A stretch of 61,641 nt of DNA from Methanoculleus sp. SDB (GTDB lineage Archaea > Halobacteriota > Methanomicrobia > Methanomicrobiales > Methanomicrobiaceae). The notes under the pieces were generated by a model. It searched no databases, had not been told where the DNA came from, and worked only from the letters and a program-made list of their open reading frames with translations. How positions within the stretch are numbered: position 1 is the first letter of the stretch; every line of letters starts with the position of its first letter. The position numbers and the translations under genes were made by a program. Shown here piece after piece: positions 26,122 to 35,663 of this stretch. The DNA is taken from the NCBI GenBank assembly GCA_001412355.1, contig LKUD01000049.1, positions 1-61,641 on the forward strand, in the 5' to 3' direction.

Positions 26122-29100
26122 TTAGTCATCCTCTCCCGTTGCCGTTTCCGCGTACCGGGCGGCATTCTGCAGACACACCGCAGCTTCAGAAAACCGCCCG
26201 AGACGGTGCAGCGCCATTCCCTTGTGATACCAGCCGAGTGAATGATCCGGCACCGCATCGAGCATCCGGTCGAAGAGCACGCAGGCCGGCTCGTACCGCC
26301 CCTGCCGTACAAGAGCAACCCCTTTCCGGTACAGCATATCGGGGTCCTCGCCGCCACGTTCGATTGCCCGGTCGAACGATTTGATTGCATCCGAATAACG
26401 TCCCATATCGTCAAGAAGCACGCCGCGGGCCCCCCAGAGGAAAGCATCGTCGTTTCGAGTCCGAAGTATCCTGTCATAGGCAAGGAGCGCATCCTCGAAC
26501 CGCCCGGTTTTCCAGAGCAGGCTTGCGAGCAGGACCTGTGCGGCATTATGGTCGGGCTTTCGCGAAAGAATGCGCTTGGTCACGTCGGCAGCCTCACGGT
26601 AATCCGCATGGCGACTCAGGGCGAGGGCGTATTCGAAGAGCGTGTCGCAATTTTCACCCTGCTGTTCGAGGAGGGCGGGATAGCGGGAGAGCGCTTCACC
26701 GGTCTGTCCCTGCTGTTCGAGGAGGGAGATCAGCGCCTGGCGTGCGGCCACATTCCCGGAATCCACCTCAAGCACCGCCCGGTACGCATCCGACGCTTCG
26801 GGGATCCTGCCCAGCCGTGCGAGCATTTCGGCTTTTTTCACCCGTGCCTCCCGATGGCCGGGATCCGACGCGAGCACTTCCGAAAACGCCTCCAGGGCAT
26901 CGTCGTACCGGCCAAGGGTCGTGAGTGCCGCCCCGAGCATCATCCGGCTCCCCGGATCGTGGCTGTCCGTTTCGAGCGCCTCCGCAAACCGGGTGACCGC
27001 CTCCTCGGTCCGTCCGGCACGGAGCAGTGCGTGCGCCGCCTCCTTCCGGGCATCGGCATCGTCAGGTGTTTGGAGTAGATAGGTGTCGTATGAAGCGGTG
27101 GCGTCCGCATATTTCCCGGAAGCCAGCAGTGCCCGTGCCCTGACCCGGATTGCCCTGATATCCTCCGGATCGAGGTCCAGTGCCCGGTCCGCGTATTCGA
27201 CGGCCTGCTTGTTCCTGCCGGCTGCATACGCGAGATCGGCCAGAGACGCCCATCCGCCCGGGACCTCCGGTTTTTCCCTGACTGCTTCGGTGTAGCACCG
27301 GATTGCTTCGTCACGATCGCCCATCTGCGACATGATCATCCCCAGCGCCACCCAGCAGTCCGCATCTGCCTGCCGCCCGGCCGTGCCGCAGGAGAATATC
27401 TCTGCCGCTTCCCTGTAATTCCCGAGTGCCAGCAGGGAATGGCCGAGTGAACGTCGTATTCCGGGCAGTGTAAGGCCTGCTGAGATGAGATCGCGTGCTG
27501 CTGCTGCGGACAGGTTCGGATCGCCCATTTTTCCGGTTATCCGGTACCGGGCCAGCAGAGCCGCCCGGTTTTCCGGGGCCCGCACATGAATCCGGTCGAG
27601 TGCCTCAAGAGCCTCCCGGTAGGCACCGCGGCGTTCATGTGCCAGCGCATACCGAAGCAGTGCCCCGACATCATCCGGTTTTCGTTCGAGATACCGGTGA
27701 AAGCATGAACCGGCCTCATCCTCTCTGCCGAGGTCGAGGAGGAGATCCCCGAGCTCGTACAGCGTCTGTGTATCGCCGGGGCGCTGTTCCAGAACCGTGA
27801 AAAATTCGCGGGCTGCATCGCTTTCCTCTCCTGAAATTATGAGTGCCCGTGCATATGCAAGGCGTGCCGCCGCGTCCGTCGGATCGGCATCGAGGATGTG
27901 CCGGTAGATTCCGGCTGCCCTGCTGATGTCGCCCTCATGTGCGAGGGCCGATGCAGCCCCGGAAAGTGCTTCCCGGTCGTCCGGTACCACACGGAGAAGC
28001 GCAGAAAACGCTTCGGATGCAGCATGGTACTGGCCGAGATGCAGGTGAGCGGACGCCCGCAGGCGAAGCAGCATGGTGTTTTCGGGGCCGGCATCGGTAA
28101 TGCGCTTCAGCCGTTTGAGCGCTTCGTCGTATTTCCCCAGGTGGTACAGTGCAAACGCCTCGAATCCCCTGATGGCCTGTTCGCTGACGTCCGCCTCCCC
28201 CGGTGCAGGTGCCGCACCGCGTTTCTCATCATCCCGGGAAAACAGGGTGAAATCCGTGTCACCGCCGATCCAGCTCATGCCGGCACGACCCGTCCGTTCT
28301 TTCGCGTGCCCAAAACTCTCGAGCGCCTGCTCGTACCTCCCCGCAAGGAAGAGCGACAGTCCCCGATAGTACCATGCCGTCGTATTGGTCTGATCCTGTC
28401 TGAGCAGGTGATCGAACGCTTCGCAACTTCTCTCTAGGTCTCCCGACAGTACCGCAGCAATGCCCATCATGAACCTGGCAACGGGATTGTTGGGATCCGC
28501 CTTAATCACCGTTTCGAATGCGGCATCTGCATGTGGATACTCTCCCTTCCAGAACAGGGCGAGGCCGCGCTCCAGCCGGGCAGCCGACTGCTCGGGGTGG
28601 TGAACGGCAACGGCCTCGAAACAGCGTGCCGCATCTCCGAACCTGCCTGCCATCAGGTAGATCTGCGCAAGCCGATAGTGCGATCCGATATCGTCCGGGT
28701 TCCGGGCCACCGCTCCCTCGAATGCCCCGGCGGCTTCGGTAAACGATCCCTGACGCTCCAGGCCCAGTCCTTTTTCGGCAAGGAGGACGGGATTTTCGGG
28801 ATGATTTTTCAGGATCTCCGCGGTATGCCTGATTGCGTCCTCATTACGCCCCGCACGTAAACAGAGTGAAGCGAGGCGGTCGAGGAGCAAAGGATTTTCG
28901 GGATCGTGCGCGAGGACCCGCTCAAAGCAGCCTGCCGCCTCGCCCCAGAATCCTGCCTGATCGAGGCATTCCCCCTTCGTGAACAGGGCGGAAACATCAT
29001 CCGGCTCTGCCGCCAGAATGCGGTCCAGCACCGTAATCGCGTCATTCGCCCGGCCGAGGCGCATCTGCATACGTGCGAGTGCGCGGAGAATCGTCAGATC

Positions 29101-29337
29101 GGGATTCAGCCGGGCTGCCTGATCATACAGGAGTGCGGCGTCATCGTATAAAAAGAGGTTTTCCCGTGCGGTTCCCGCCAGATAAAACAGCCATCCATCC
29201 TCAGGACTGATTTCAAGCGCCTTATCAAAATGTTTCACCGCTTCGTCATACCGCCCCTTTTCGAGAGAGGCGTTCCCTTTCTGAATCCAGGGATTCGGAT
29301 TTTTTCCCTGGCCGAGAATGTTTGCGAGGATATCCAT
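26122..29337 (-). CDS. Very large TPR-repeat protein
   Basis: A 1071-residue protein built almost wholly of tetratricopeptide repeats. The 34-residue period with the W/Y-G-A/Y-A-P pattern is visible about thirty times (for example GNASLEKGRYDEAVKHFDKA and KGMALHRLGRFSEAAVCLQNA). One non-repeat insertion sits at about 350-385 (SWIGGDTDFTLFSRDDEKRG). There is no signal peptide or membrane helix, so it should be a cytosolic scaffold. TPR proteins bind peptides or other proteins; partner and process cannot be told. The last repeats sit near the C-terminus (ATGEDD). The frame is continuous with no sign of decay. Confidence 0.93.
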   Translation of the reverse strand: MDILANILGQGKNPNPWIQKGNASLEKGRYDEAVKHFDKALEISPEDGWLFYLAGTARENLFLYDDAALLYDQAARLNPDLTILRALARMQMRLGRANDAITVLDRILAAEPDDVSALFTKGECLDQAGFWGEAAGCFERVLAHDPENPLLLDRLASLCLRAGRNEDAIRHTAEILKNHPENPVLLAEKGLGLERQGSFTEAAGAFEGAVARNPDDIGSHYRLAQIYLMAGRFGDAARCFEAVAVHHPEQSAARLERGLALFWKGEYPHADAAFETVIKADPNNPVARFMMGIAAVLSGDLERSCEAFDHLLRQDQTNTTAWYYRGLSLFLAGRYEQALESFGHAKERTGRAGMSWIGGDTDFTLFSRDDEKRGAAPAPGEADVSEQAIRGFEAFALYHLGKYDEALKRLKRITDAGPENTMLLRLRASAHLHLGQYHAASEAFSALLRVVPDDREALSGAASALAHEGDISRAAGIYRHILDADPTDAAARLAYARALIISGEESDAAREFFTVLEQRPGDTQTLYELGDLLLDLGREDEAGSCFHRYLERKPDDVGALLRYALAHERRGAYREALEALDRIHVRAPENRAALLARYRITGKMGDPNLSAAAARDLISAGLTLPGIRRSLGHSLLALGNYREAAEIFSCGTAGRQADADCWVALGMIMSQMGDRDEAIRCYTEAVREKPEVPGGWASLADLAYAAGRNKQAVEYADRALDLDPEDIRAIRVRARALLASGKYADATASYDTYLLQTPDDADARKEAAHALLRAGRTEEAVTRFAEALETDSHDPGSRMMLGAALTTLGRYDDALEAFSEVLASDPGHREARVKKAEMLARLGRIPEASDAYRAVLEVDSGNVAARQALISLLEQQGQTGEALSRYPALLEQQGENCDTLFEYALALSRHADYREAADVTKRILSRKPDHNAAQVLLASLLWKTGRFEDALLAYDRILRTRNDDAFLWGARGVLLDDMGRYSDAIKSFDRAIERGGEDPDMLYRKGVALVRQGRYEPACVLFDRMLDAVPDHSLGWYHKGMALHRLGRFSEAAVCLQNAARYAETATGEDD

Positions 29338-29521
29338 TGCACCTACCTTTTCGCGGGTTCGTATGTACAGGTACCGTAATGAGACTATAAAATAGGGAGG
29401 CGGGTTCGCCGGAATGCCGGGAGTGTACGAAGCATCATATAATCCTGCTGTCCATCCCTGATTACCGCACCGGGGTTATCCGAGGACTCCGCCCCGGAGT
29501 GGCGGCAGAGGAGTGATGAGA

Positions 29522-29905
29522 ATGAAAAAGATACAGCGCTACAAATGCCGGTACTGCGAATACGTCTATTCGCCCCTTGTCGGGGAGCCGCACCGGGGCA
29601 TTCCTGCGGGCACCGCATTTGAAGATCTGCCGGAGGATTACGTCTGCCCTGTCTGCGGAGCGAAAGGCAAGGGTGCGATTGGCAAATGGGGATTCGAACC
29701 CTGGCAGCCGACGATGTACCGGTGCAAAGTATGCGGTTATATCTACGATAAAAAGCGCGGTGAACCGAACCATGGCATACCGCCCGGCACGGCATTTGAA
29801 GATCTTCCCGCCGATTACACGTGTCCGGTTTGTGGCAGCGATCCGAAGATTACCGGGGAGTACGGAAAGGTGGGACGAGAGCAGTTCGAGCCGCTCATGC
29901 TCTGA
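29522..29905 (+). CDS. Two-domain rubredoxin
   Basis: A 127-residue electron carrier with two complete rubredoxin modules. Module 1 has CRYC (about 9-12) and CPVC (about 43-46); module 2 has CKVC (about 69-72) and CPVCG (about 104-108). Each binds one iron through four cysteines, with the conserved [20 protein letters not shown] segment in both. Most archaeal rubredoxins have one module of about 53 residues. Starts at 29513 (GTG) and 29516 are in frame, but 29522 has AGAGGA at the best spacing. Rubredoxins in methanogens commonly feed oxygen-detoxification enzymes such as flavodiiron proteins or rubrerythrin, none of which is adjacent. Confidence 0.93.
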   Translation: MKKIQRYKCRYCEYVYSPLVGEPHRGIPAGTAFEDLPEDYVCPVCGAKGKGAIGKWGFEPWQPTMYRCKVCGYIYDKKRGEPNHGIPPGTAFEDLPADYTCPVCGSDPKITGEYGKVGREQFEPLML

Positions 29906-30037
29906 TCCCCTGCGCCGGACCGGGAGACGGCCTGATTCTCTGACCGTTCCCGTCCCGGAAAACCGGCATCTATTCATCCGATGGAGCCGGTATCTTTCCA
30001 GAGAAAGGAGGGTACTCGCACGGCAACACCATGGGGG

Positions 30038-30301
30038 ATGAATCTGGAAACGATTATCGAAGGCACGGGAGAGCTGGATCACCTTCTCCTGCTTGTGGAG
30101 CGACGGCGTCAGGCGCTCTCTCCCGGGGGTGACGGTGGGGAAGCGGAGGCGATAGAGATTATGGAGCGGATTATCAACCCCATTCTCTGCGATCTCGAAG
30201 TGTTTTTAAAGGGACGCGTCACCGCGTCGATGACGCTGCCGGAGGTCAGGGACCTCGTCTCCGGCTGGATAGACGAGCAGATCGCCCGTGAGAACGGATG
30301 A
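30038..30301 (+). CDS. Small helical hypothetical protein
   Basis: An 87-residue acidic, helix-rich protein (MNLETIIEGTGELDHLLLLV, LSGW-like LVSGWIDEQIARENG end). No cysteine cluster, signal peptide or membrane helix. The frame is open to an ATG at 29981 with no ribosome site; GGAGGG lies at about 30007-30012 between the two. It may share a transcript with the rubredoxin, 130 bases upstream. Function not recognised. Confidence 0.6.
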   Translation: MNLETIIEGTGELDHLLLLVERRRQALSPGGDGGEAEAIEIMERIINPILCDLEVFLKGRVTASMTLPEVRDLVSGWIDEQIARENG

Positions 30302-30368
30302 TGCTCCGGGTGGATTTACTGCAGCCGGCTGAAAGCCCGCATCGTCCCGATCCGGCAGAATCCTGTTC

Positions 30369-32681
30369 CTATCCTTCTCCGGGATTTTCCCCGCTTTCCC
30401 CCCCGGAACCCGCACCGCTATCCGGTTGTTTCTTCAGGGTAAACCGGATTGTCAATCCCTCGTCGGAGTGCCCGGGAATCCGGTCCTCAACCCAGATGCG
30501 GCCGCCGTAACTCTCGATCAGCATCCTGCAGATCGACAGGCCGAGCCCCTTGCCGCTCCTGCTGCTGTTGCCGGTTTCGAACCGGTTGAAGATCCGTGAT
30601 TTGTCGGGCATGCCCGGCCCCGTGTCGGAGACGCTGACAACAACCCGTCCGTCCTCCTCTTCAACGCCGATGGCAATCCTCACATCATTACCGCCGAATT
30701 TTCTGCTGTTGCTGATGAGGTTCGTGAACACCTCCGAGAGGAGTTCGTTTGCGTATACGACTGCACCCGAGGGAGTAAAGTCGATATGCACATCTGAAAA
30801 GTTCTTCATGTCCGCTCTGATGATATCATCGAGCGGTACCGGGCGGAGTTTCTTTGATGTTTCGCGTATTTTCCGTATCGTCGAAACATTATCGATGATG
30901 CTGGCACTCTGCCGCACACTCGAGAGGATCCTGTGAATATACTCCGACTGGGCACCTTCCGGTTTCAGTCCGGCTAGGATTTCCGCATACCCGAGAGATA
31001 TCGTATTGATATTATTGATGTCATGGGCCATGATGTCGAGAAAGAGGTTTGCTTCCGCATTGGACTGCTCCAGTTCTTTCCTGAGTATGTTGTGGAGGAT
31101 GGCACTGGCAAGTTCGCGGCCGAGGCTGACGATCATCGCCTTCTCTTCATCAGAAAACTGTGCACGATGCCTGCTGGCGATGAACATCACCCCGACCGTC
31201 CGTTCCTCTGTTGTAAGCGGAATAGCCGCAAACACCGTCATGCCTATTTTCCGGGCGAATATCCTGAGTGAACTTGCCGATGATAATTCGTCATCCGTTT
31301 CGGTTATCTCGGAAAAAACGGATTGCGACCGGATGAAGTACGCGTTGTAGGGTTGAATGTCGGTCTGCAGTTTCTGGAGGGAGCGGTTAAACTCGGTCTT
31401 CTCCTCGTCGGTGAGTCCCTGAACCGTTATCAGGCCCGCTTCATGTGTTTCGCTATCAATGAGATAGATTGCCCCGGCATCGAAATCCAGCATTTCGAGA
31501 ATCCGGGCGAGTGAGAAGGTTAAAAATGCATGAGGTTCGCATGATGACGTCGCTGCCCTGATAATTGTATTAATAATCGAAAGCTGGCTGTTTCTCAATT
31601 CCAGCGCGTTTTCAAGCGATTTTCGCTCCGAGATGTCCACGAAGATGCCCCGGAATCCGATCGTTACATCGTTTTTCCGGATGGGAGACGCATACATGAC
31701 TGCCGGAAACGTGCTCCCGTCCTTCCGGAGTGCCGTATATTCGATGCCCGCCGGCATCGCATCCCCGCGAATGCGCCGTGCGAAATTATCATGCATCCGC
31801 TGCCTGTCCCGGTCAGCAATGATCTGGTCGGCGTTTGCGCCCTTCGCCACGTCGTCGGCAGTATAGCCGAACATTTCGATGCCGCTTTTATTCGCGAATG
31901 TGATCTTCCTGTTTACGTCGAGTTCGAAGACAGCCTGCGGCAGCAGGTCGGCGAGCTGGCGAAACCGCTGTTCGCTCTCGCGGAGCGCATCCTCCGCATG
32001 TTTCCTGACGGTGATGTCGGTCAGGATGAGAATCACGGTATCTTCCGGGAGCAAACCGCCCGAGACAAGGCAGCTGACCCGGTTCCCGTCGGATCTGGTG
32101 ATGGTTGCCTCCTGGTCGCTCACCGCTCCTTCCTCAGCGAGCCTCCGGAAAAACGTCGCACGCTCCTCGACATTCTCCCAGTAATCGAAGAGCGACCACC
32201 CGGCTTTTTTCTCATTGAGGCCATCGAAAAACGGCTGACACTTGTTGTTGGATTCGATCAGCGTGCCCTTCACCGCATTGATGAGGCAGATGCAGCTCCC
32301 GGAACTATCGAATACGCTCCGGTATTTCAGCTCGTTCATCCTCATTGTCGCCGAGAGGGATGAAACCAGAATGCCGACGCTGACAAATACATAGAACTGC
32401 ATGGTGGCCGTCAGGAGCGGCATCCCGGGAGAGCTGACATACCAGGAGACGCCGAGGTAGATGAAACTGATTATCGTCGCAATAATGACGCCCCTTCTCG
32501 GGTAATGGAATGCGGCGAGGACGACCGGAAAATAGAAGAAATGGGTGAGGATGATGGTGAGATTGTCAGAGATGACAAAGAGAACGATCTCCGCTATGAC
32601 GAGCGTAATGATAACAATGCCGAGAATTGCCTCAGTTACAATATCATTCCTGGAATACGTCAGACCCGCGCCTTCTGCCAC
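30369..32681 (-). CDS. Membrane sensor histidine kinase (PAS-PAS-GAF)
   Basis: A 770-residue sensory kinase. The N-terminus has about four membrane helices (residues 16-112) with very short loops, suggesting sensing in or near the membrane. Two PAS domains follow (about 115-235 and 240-360, the second ending GIFVDISERK), then a GAF domain (about 375-525). The kinase core has H-box DIMAHDINNINTISLGYAEIL, N-box NLISNSRKFGG and G boxes DTGPGMP and GKGLGLSICR. The GTG start at 32681 has AGGTGA six bases upstream. No receiver gene is adjacent. Confidence 0.92.
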   Translation of the reverse strand: MAEGAGLTYSRNDIVTEAILGIVIITLVIAEIVLFVISDNLTIILTHFFYFPVVLAAFHYPRRGVIIATIISFIYLGVSWYVSSPGMPLLTATMQFYVFVSVGILVSSLSATMRMNELKYRSVFDSSGSCICLINAVKGTLIESNNKCQPFFDGLNEKKAGWSLFDYWENVEERATFFRRLAEEGAVSDQEATITRSDGNRVSCLVSGGLLPEDTVILILTDITVRKHAEDALRESEQRFRQLADLLPQAVFELDVNRKITFANKSGIEMFGYTADDVAKGANADQIIADRDRQRMHDNFARRIRGDAMPAGIEYTALRKDGSTFPAVMYASPIRKNDVTIGFRGIFVDISERKSLENALELRNSQLSIINTIIRAATSSCEPHAFLTFSLARILEMLDFDAGAIYLIDSETHEAGLITVQGLTDEEKTEFNRSLQKLQTDIQPYNAYFIRSQSVFSEITETDDELSSASSLRIFARKIGMTVFAAIPLTTEERTVGVMFIASRHRAQFSDEEKAMIVSLGRELASAILHNILRKELEQSNAEANLFLDIMAHDINNINTISLGYAEILAGLKPEGAQSEYIHRILSSVRQSASIIDNVSTIRKIRETSKKLRPVPLDDIIRADMKNFSDVHIDFTPSGAVVYANELLSEVFTNLISNSRKFGGNDVRIAIGVEEEDGRVVVSVSDTGPGMPDKSRIFNRFETGNSSRSGKGLGLSICRMLIESYGGRIWVEDRIPGHSDEGLTIRFTLKKQPDSGAGSGGESGENPGEG

Positions 32682-32927
32682 GTCATGTCACCTGATACGA
32701 AAACGAATGTAAAGTAATTGTATGTTCTGGTCGGTGTTGTTTGTTGCGGTCGCCCCGAAAAAAGGGATGCGGTGCTGCCGGGAGAGGCTGCTCATATAAA
32801 ACGGGGAGATACTATGGTTTGCGTCGATAATACTGGCACCTGCGTGCCCGGGACGATGAAGCGGTGTTCTCATCAGGCGGTAATTTTATTGGGTGCCGGG
32901 AGTATTCTTCGTGTGGTGATATCTGCG

Positions 32928-33332
32928 ATGGTTACACTGACCGAAGATATAAAGAAGGCGATGGCGACGATCAAGGCATTTCCGGTGGCAACCGCCTCGA
33001 AGGACGGATGGCCCAACGTCGTGCCTATCGGATTCCTGGAACTTGTCGATGACGAAACAATATGGATTGCCGACAATTTTATGCTGAAAACGATTGCAAA
33101 TGTCCGGGAAAACCCGAAGATTGCGATTTTTGTCTGGGGCCCCGAGACGAAGGGATGCTACCAGATTAAAGGCGAGATTACCATCCAGACGAGCGGCCCC
33201 GACTTTGAGAAGATGCAGCAGACCGTGCGGGCAAAGATGGCAAAAGCGCCGGCGAAGGGCCTTCTCATCATGAAGATTACCGGTGTCTTCGAATGCGCCC
33301 CCGGGCCGAATGCCGGGGCAAAGATCCTGTGA
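32928..33332 (+). CDS. Pyridoxamine 5'-phosphate oxidase-like FMN-binding protein
   Basis: A 134-residue split-barrel flavin-binding protein: FPVATASKDGWPNVVPIG, IWIADNFMLKTIANVRENPKIAI and the family pattern GCYQIKGEITIQTSG. Relatives bind FMN, haem or F420 and often reduce small molecules; it is too short for true PdxH. The ATG at 32928 has GGTGAT eight bases upstream; upstream in-frame ATGs (32718) lie in a region with no protein-like character. Located between a kinase and a DUF3821 gene, with no functional link visible. The stretch 32682-32927 holds only promoter-like AT-rich bits. Confidence 0.88.
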   Translation: MVTLTEDIKKAMATIKAFPVATASKDGWPNVVPIGFLELVDDETIWIADNFMLKTIANVRENPKIAIFVWGPETKGCYQIKGEITIQTSGPDFEKMQQTVRAKMAKAPAKGLLIMKITGVFECAPGPNAGAKIL

Positions 33333-33418
33333 TTTTTCGTAACAGCCCGGGGCGGTGGCAGCGTGTGACGGCGATCGGCGGCTCATCAGGACATGGCGGG
33401 GAGGGAGGAGGCGAAAGA

Positions 33419-34405
33419 ATGCGGATTTCATCCGTTTTCTGCAGCCTCGTGATTGCGTGGTGCGTACTGCAGATTATTGCGGCACCTGCCGGCGCACGCG
33501 GCCCCGGTATAAACGATATCGGGCCGGGAGATACGATGTTTCTCTATGAGACGGGGCTCAACCTGACAGGGCTTCGCGATCCGGTGTCCAATACACCCCT
33601 GACGGAACTCCGCCGGTATGCCGACGACGACCCGGCACGTTCCCTCCTGTCGCAATTGCCCATTGTCGATGACACGGATTTCGACGTCATCTCGGAACTC
33701 ATCGATGCCAACCCCGCTGTCTATTATGGTTATACACCGGCTGACGGGGCGACGCAATCCGTCATCGTATGGAAACCCGAACTCATTCTGGGAGTTACTC
33801 TCGCGTCGCCCTATCATGGGGAAACGGTGGAGGGCCTCTCCCTTCCCGAAGGAACGCCGATTGCATTCCGGATCACCTCCCCATATGTGGGCAGTGCGTA
33901 CCGGGTCGGCTCAACGTACTACGCGACGGTTGATATCGTTGTCACGACACCCGGAGGTGCAGAAACGACCCGGGTGAAGGGGGTCGATTTTACGGGAATT
34001 CCTCTGAAGGCGGCGGTGGTGTATTCGGACGATCCCGGTATGCCGGGCGCGATTTCCCTTTCGGGGCTTGAAGCGGGAACCTACTCGGTTCAGGCCCGCT
34101 GGAACGCTCCGCAGGTGTTTGCAGACAATGCAGACGATTCCAATCGGATTACGTTTTCCGTTGGAAAACGTACCGATGTGGGTATTACTGTGGCCACGAC
34201 AGAGACTCCGTCACCCGCGCCGCCTCCCCCTGTCACGACGGCAGAGCCCACCGAAACACCGCTTCCCGCACTAGTGACACCCGTACCCGTAACAACTCCC
34301 CTGCCGTCCCCTACCGAAGCCCCGTCCCCCACGCAGGCCGCTCCGGTTTTCTGGACGGCCTGTGCCGCAACCCTGATCGGAATGCGTCTCTGCCGGAAAC
34401 CATAA
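33419..34405 (+). CDS. DUF3821-type secreted surface protein
   Basis: A 328-residue exported protein. It has a signal peptide (about 1-27, ending APAGA), then a body resembling the DUF3821 domain common in Methanomicrobiales (IGPGDTMFLYETGLNLTGL, DARSLLSQLP-like ARSLLSQLPIVDD, YYGYTPADG). A Thr/Pro-rich stalk (about 260-305) leads to a short hydrophobic anchor and basic end (LIGMRLCRKP). This suggests a cell-surface protein standing off the membrane. Its function is unknown. GGGAGGAGG precedes the ATG at 33419. It converges on the permease pair. Confidence 0.8.
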   Translation: MRISSVFCSLVIAWCVLQIIAAPAGARGPGINDIGPGDTMFLYETGLNLTGLRDPVSNTPLTELRRYADDDPARSLLSQLPIVDDTDFDVISELIDANPAVYYGYTPADGATQSVIVWKPELILGVTLASPYHGETVEGLSLPEGTPIAFRITSPYVGSAYRVGSTYYATVDIVVTTPGGAETTRVKGVDFTGIPLKAAVVYSDDPGMPGAISLSGLEAGTYSVQARWNAPQVFADNADDSNRITFSVGKRTDVGITVATTETPSPAPPPPVTTAEPTETPLPALVTPVPVTTPLPSPTEAPSPTQAAPVFWTACAATLIGMRLCRKP

Positions 34406-34421
34406 TCCGGCTGCTTTTTTT

Positions 34422-35663
34422 TCACTCGTACCTGAGCGCTTCGATGGGATTGAGAGCTGCGGCTTTCCATGCCGGGTAGAGGCCCGCAATCATGCTCGTC
34501 ACGGCGCCGAAGATCATGCCGAAGATGATATAGGAGATCGCCGTCGCATCAAGCACTGTCGACTGAGTGCCCATACCGCCGAAGGATCCGAAGAGCGACT
34601 CGGTTACCGAGATGCTGACGACGTACCCGACGCCCGCACTGAATATGCCCCCGATGATGCTTCCCACGATACCGAGGATAAACGCTTCGAACAGGAATAT
34701 GAGCATCACCTCCCGGCGATGTGTGCCGATGCTCCGGATAATTCCTATCTCCCGTGTCCGTTCGGTGACGGAAATAATCATCACGTTGAGGATGCTGACA
34801 CTGGCGACGAAGAGCGATACGGCGCCGATACCGAGGAGCATGATGTTGATCGCATCCATTGTCTGGAAAAATATCTCGAGAATCTCTTTTGAATCGGTGA
34901 TATCGACGACGTCCTCCTTTCTGTTCATCTGGAAGTCGATGGCGCTTTTTACTTTCTCCAGTTCCCCGAGGTCCCGCAGTTTCACCACGACCTGGCTGTA
35001 GTTCTCATCACCATGGATTCCGGAGTACCACTCCTGAGTTACGATGATGCCGAAATCGGGATTTATATCGATCGCCATTCCCCGTTCTTCGGCAATTCCC
35101 ACAACTCTGAGGGTCAGGTTTCCGAGCTCTATCCTGTTTCCTGCATTAATGTCGTATTCGTCTGCGAGCAGGCGGCCAACAAGGCATCCCGCCGATGTTT
35201 CCCGGGGATACAGGCCACGTTCCAGTTCGACCAGAAACGGGATGTCCCCGGCGTTCAGGACGTACAACAGTGCGAATCCTCTTTTATCGCCGACCTGAAT
35301 CTCCGCGGCAGTGCGGATCATCGGAATGACGCGGTTTGTGCCCGCCACTTTCCGGATCCTGCTGACATCCCGGTCCGAGATCGACGAAGGCAGCATATTA
35401 CGCGGATCGAACGGGTCCCCGCTAGATACGGCGAGATGTGGCGTGACAAGGACCGTATCGCTGACATCTGAGACAAGGCCGGCGTAGAGCATGGTGATGC
35501 TGTTGCCGAGTATGCCCAGCGAAGCGATTGCCATGACACCGATGATTATCCCGACCGTGGCAAGAAACGACCGGACATAGTGCCTTCTTAAGTTTCGTAT
35601 GGCGAGAGAGAAAAACAGCTCCAGCCTCTGGATAACCTGGAGCAGACGCGATCCTTCATTCAT
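34422..35663 (-). CDS. MacB/FtsX-like ABC transporter permease (second of a tandem pair)
   Basis: A 413-residue permease with one N-terminal helix (FLATVGIIIGVMAIASLGILG, about 33-53), an extracytoplasmic domain of about 210 residues and three C-terminal helices, ending PAWKAAALNPIEALRYE, the hallmark of the FtsX/MacB fold. Relatives use ATP to move or release substrates outside the membrane, or pull lipoproteins, rather than classical transport. The start overlaps the stop of the upstream paralog by eight bases. No ATP-binding subunit is encoded next to the pair. Confidence 0.92.
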   Translation of the reverse strand: MNEGSRLLQVIQRLELFFSLAIRNLRRHYVRSFLATVGIIIGVMAIASLGILGNSITMLYAGLVSDVSDTVLVTPHLAVSSGDPFDPRNMLPSSISDRDVSRIRKVAGTNRVIPMIRTAAEIQVGDKRGFALLYVLNAGDIPFLVELERGLYPRETSAGCLVGRLLADEYDINAGNRIELGNLTLRVVGIAEERGMAIDINPDFGIIVTQEWYSGIHGDENYSQVVVKLRDLGELEKVKSAIDFQMNRKEDVVDITDSKEILEIFFQTMDAINIMLLGIGAVSLFVASVSILNVMIISVTERTREIGIIRSIGTHRREVMLIFLFEAFILGIVGSIIGGIFSAGVGYVVSISVTESLFGSFGGMGTQSTVLDATAISYIIFGMIFGAVTSMIAGLYPAWKAAALNPIEALRYE

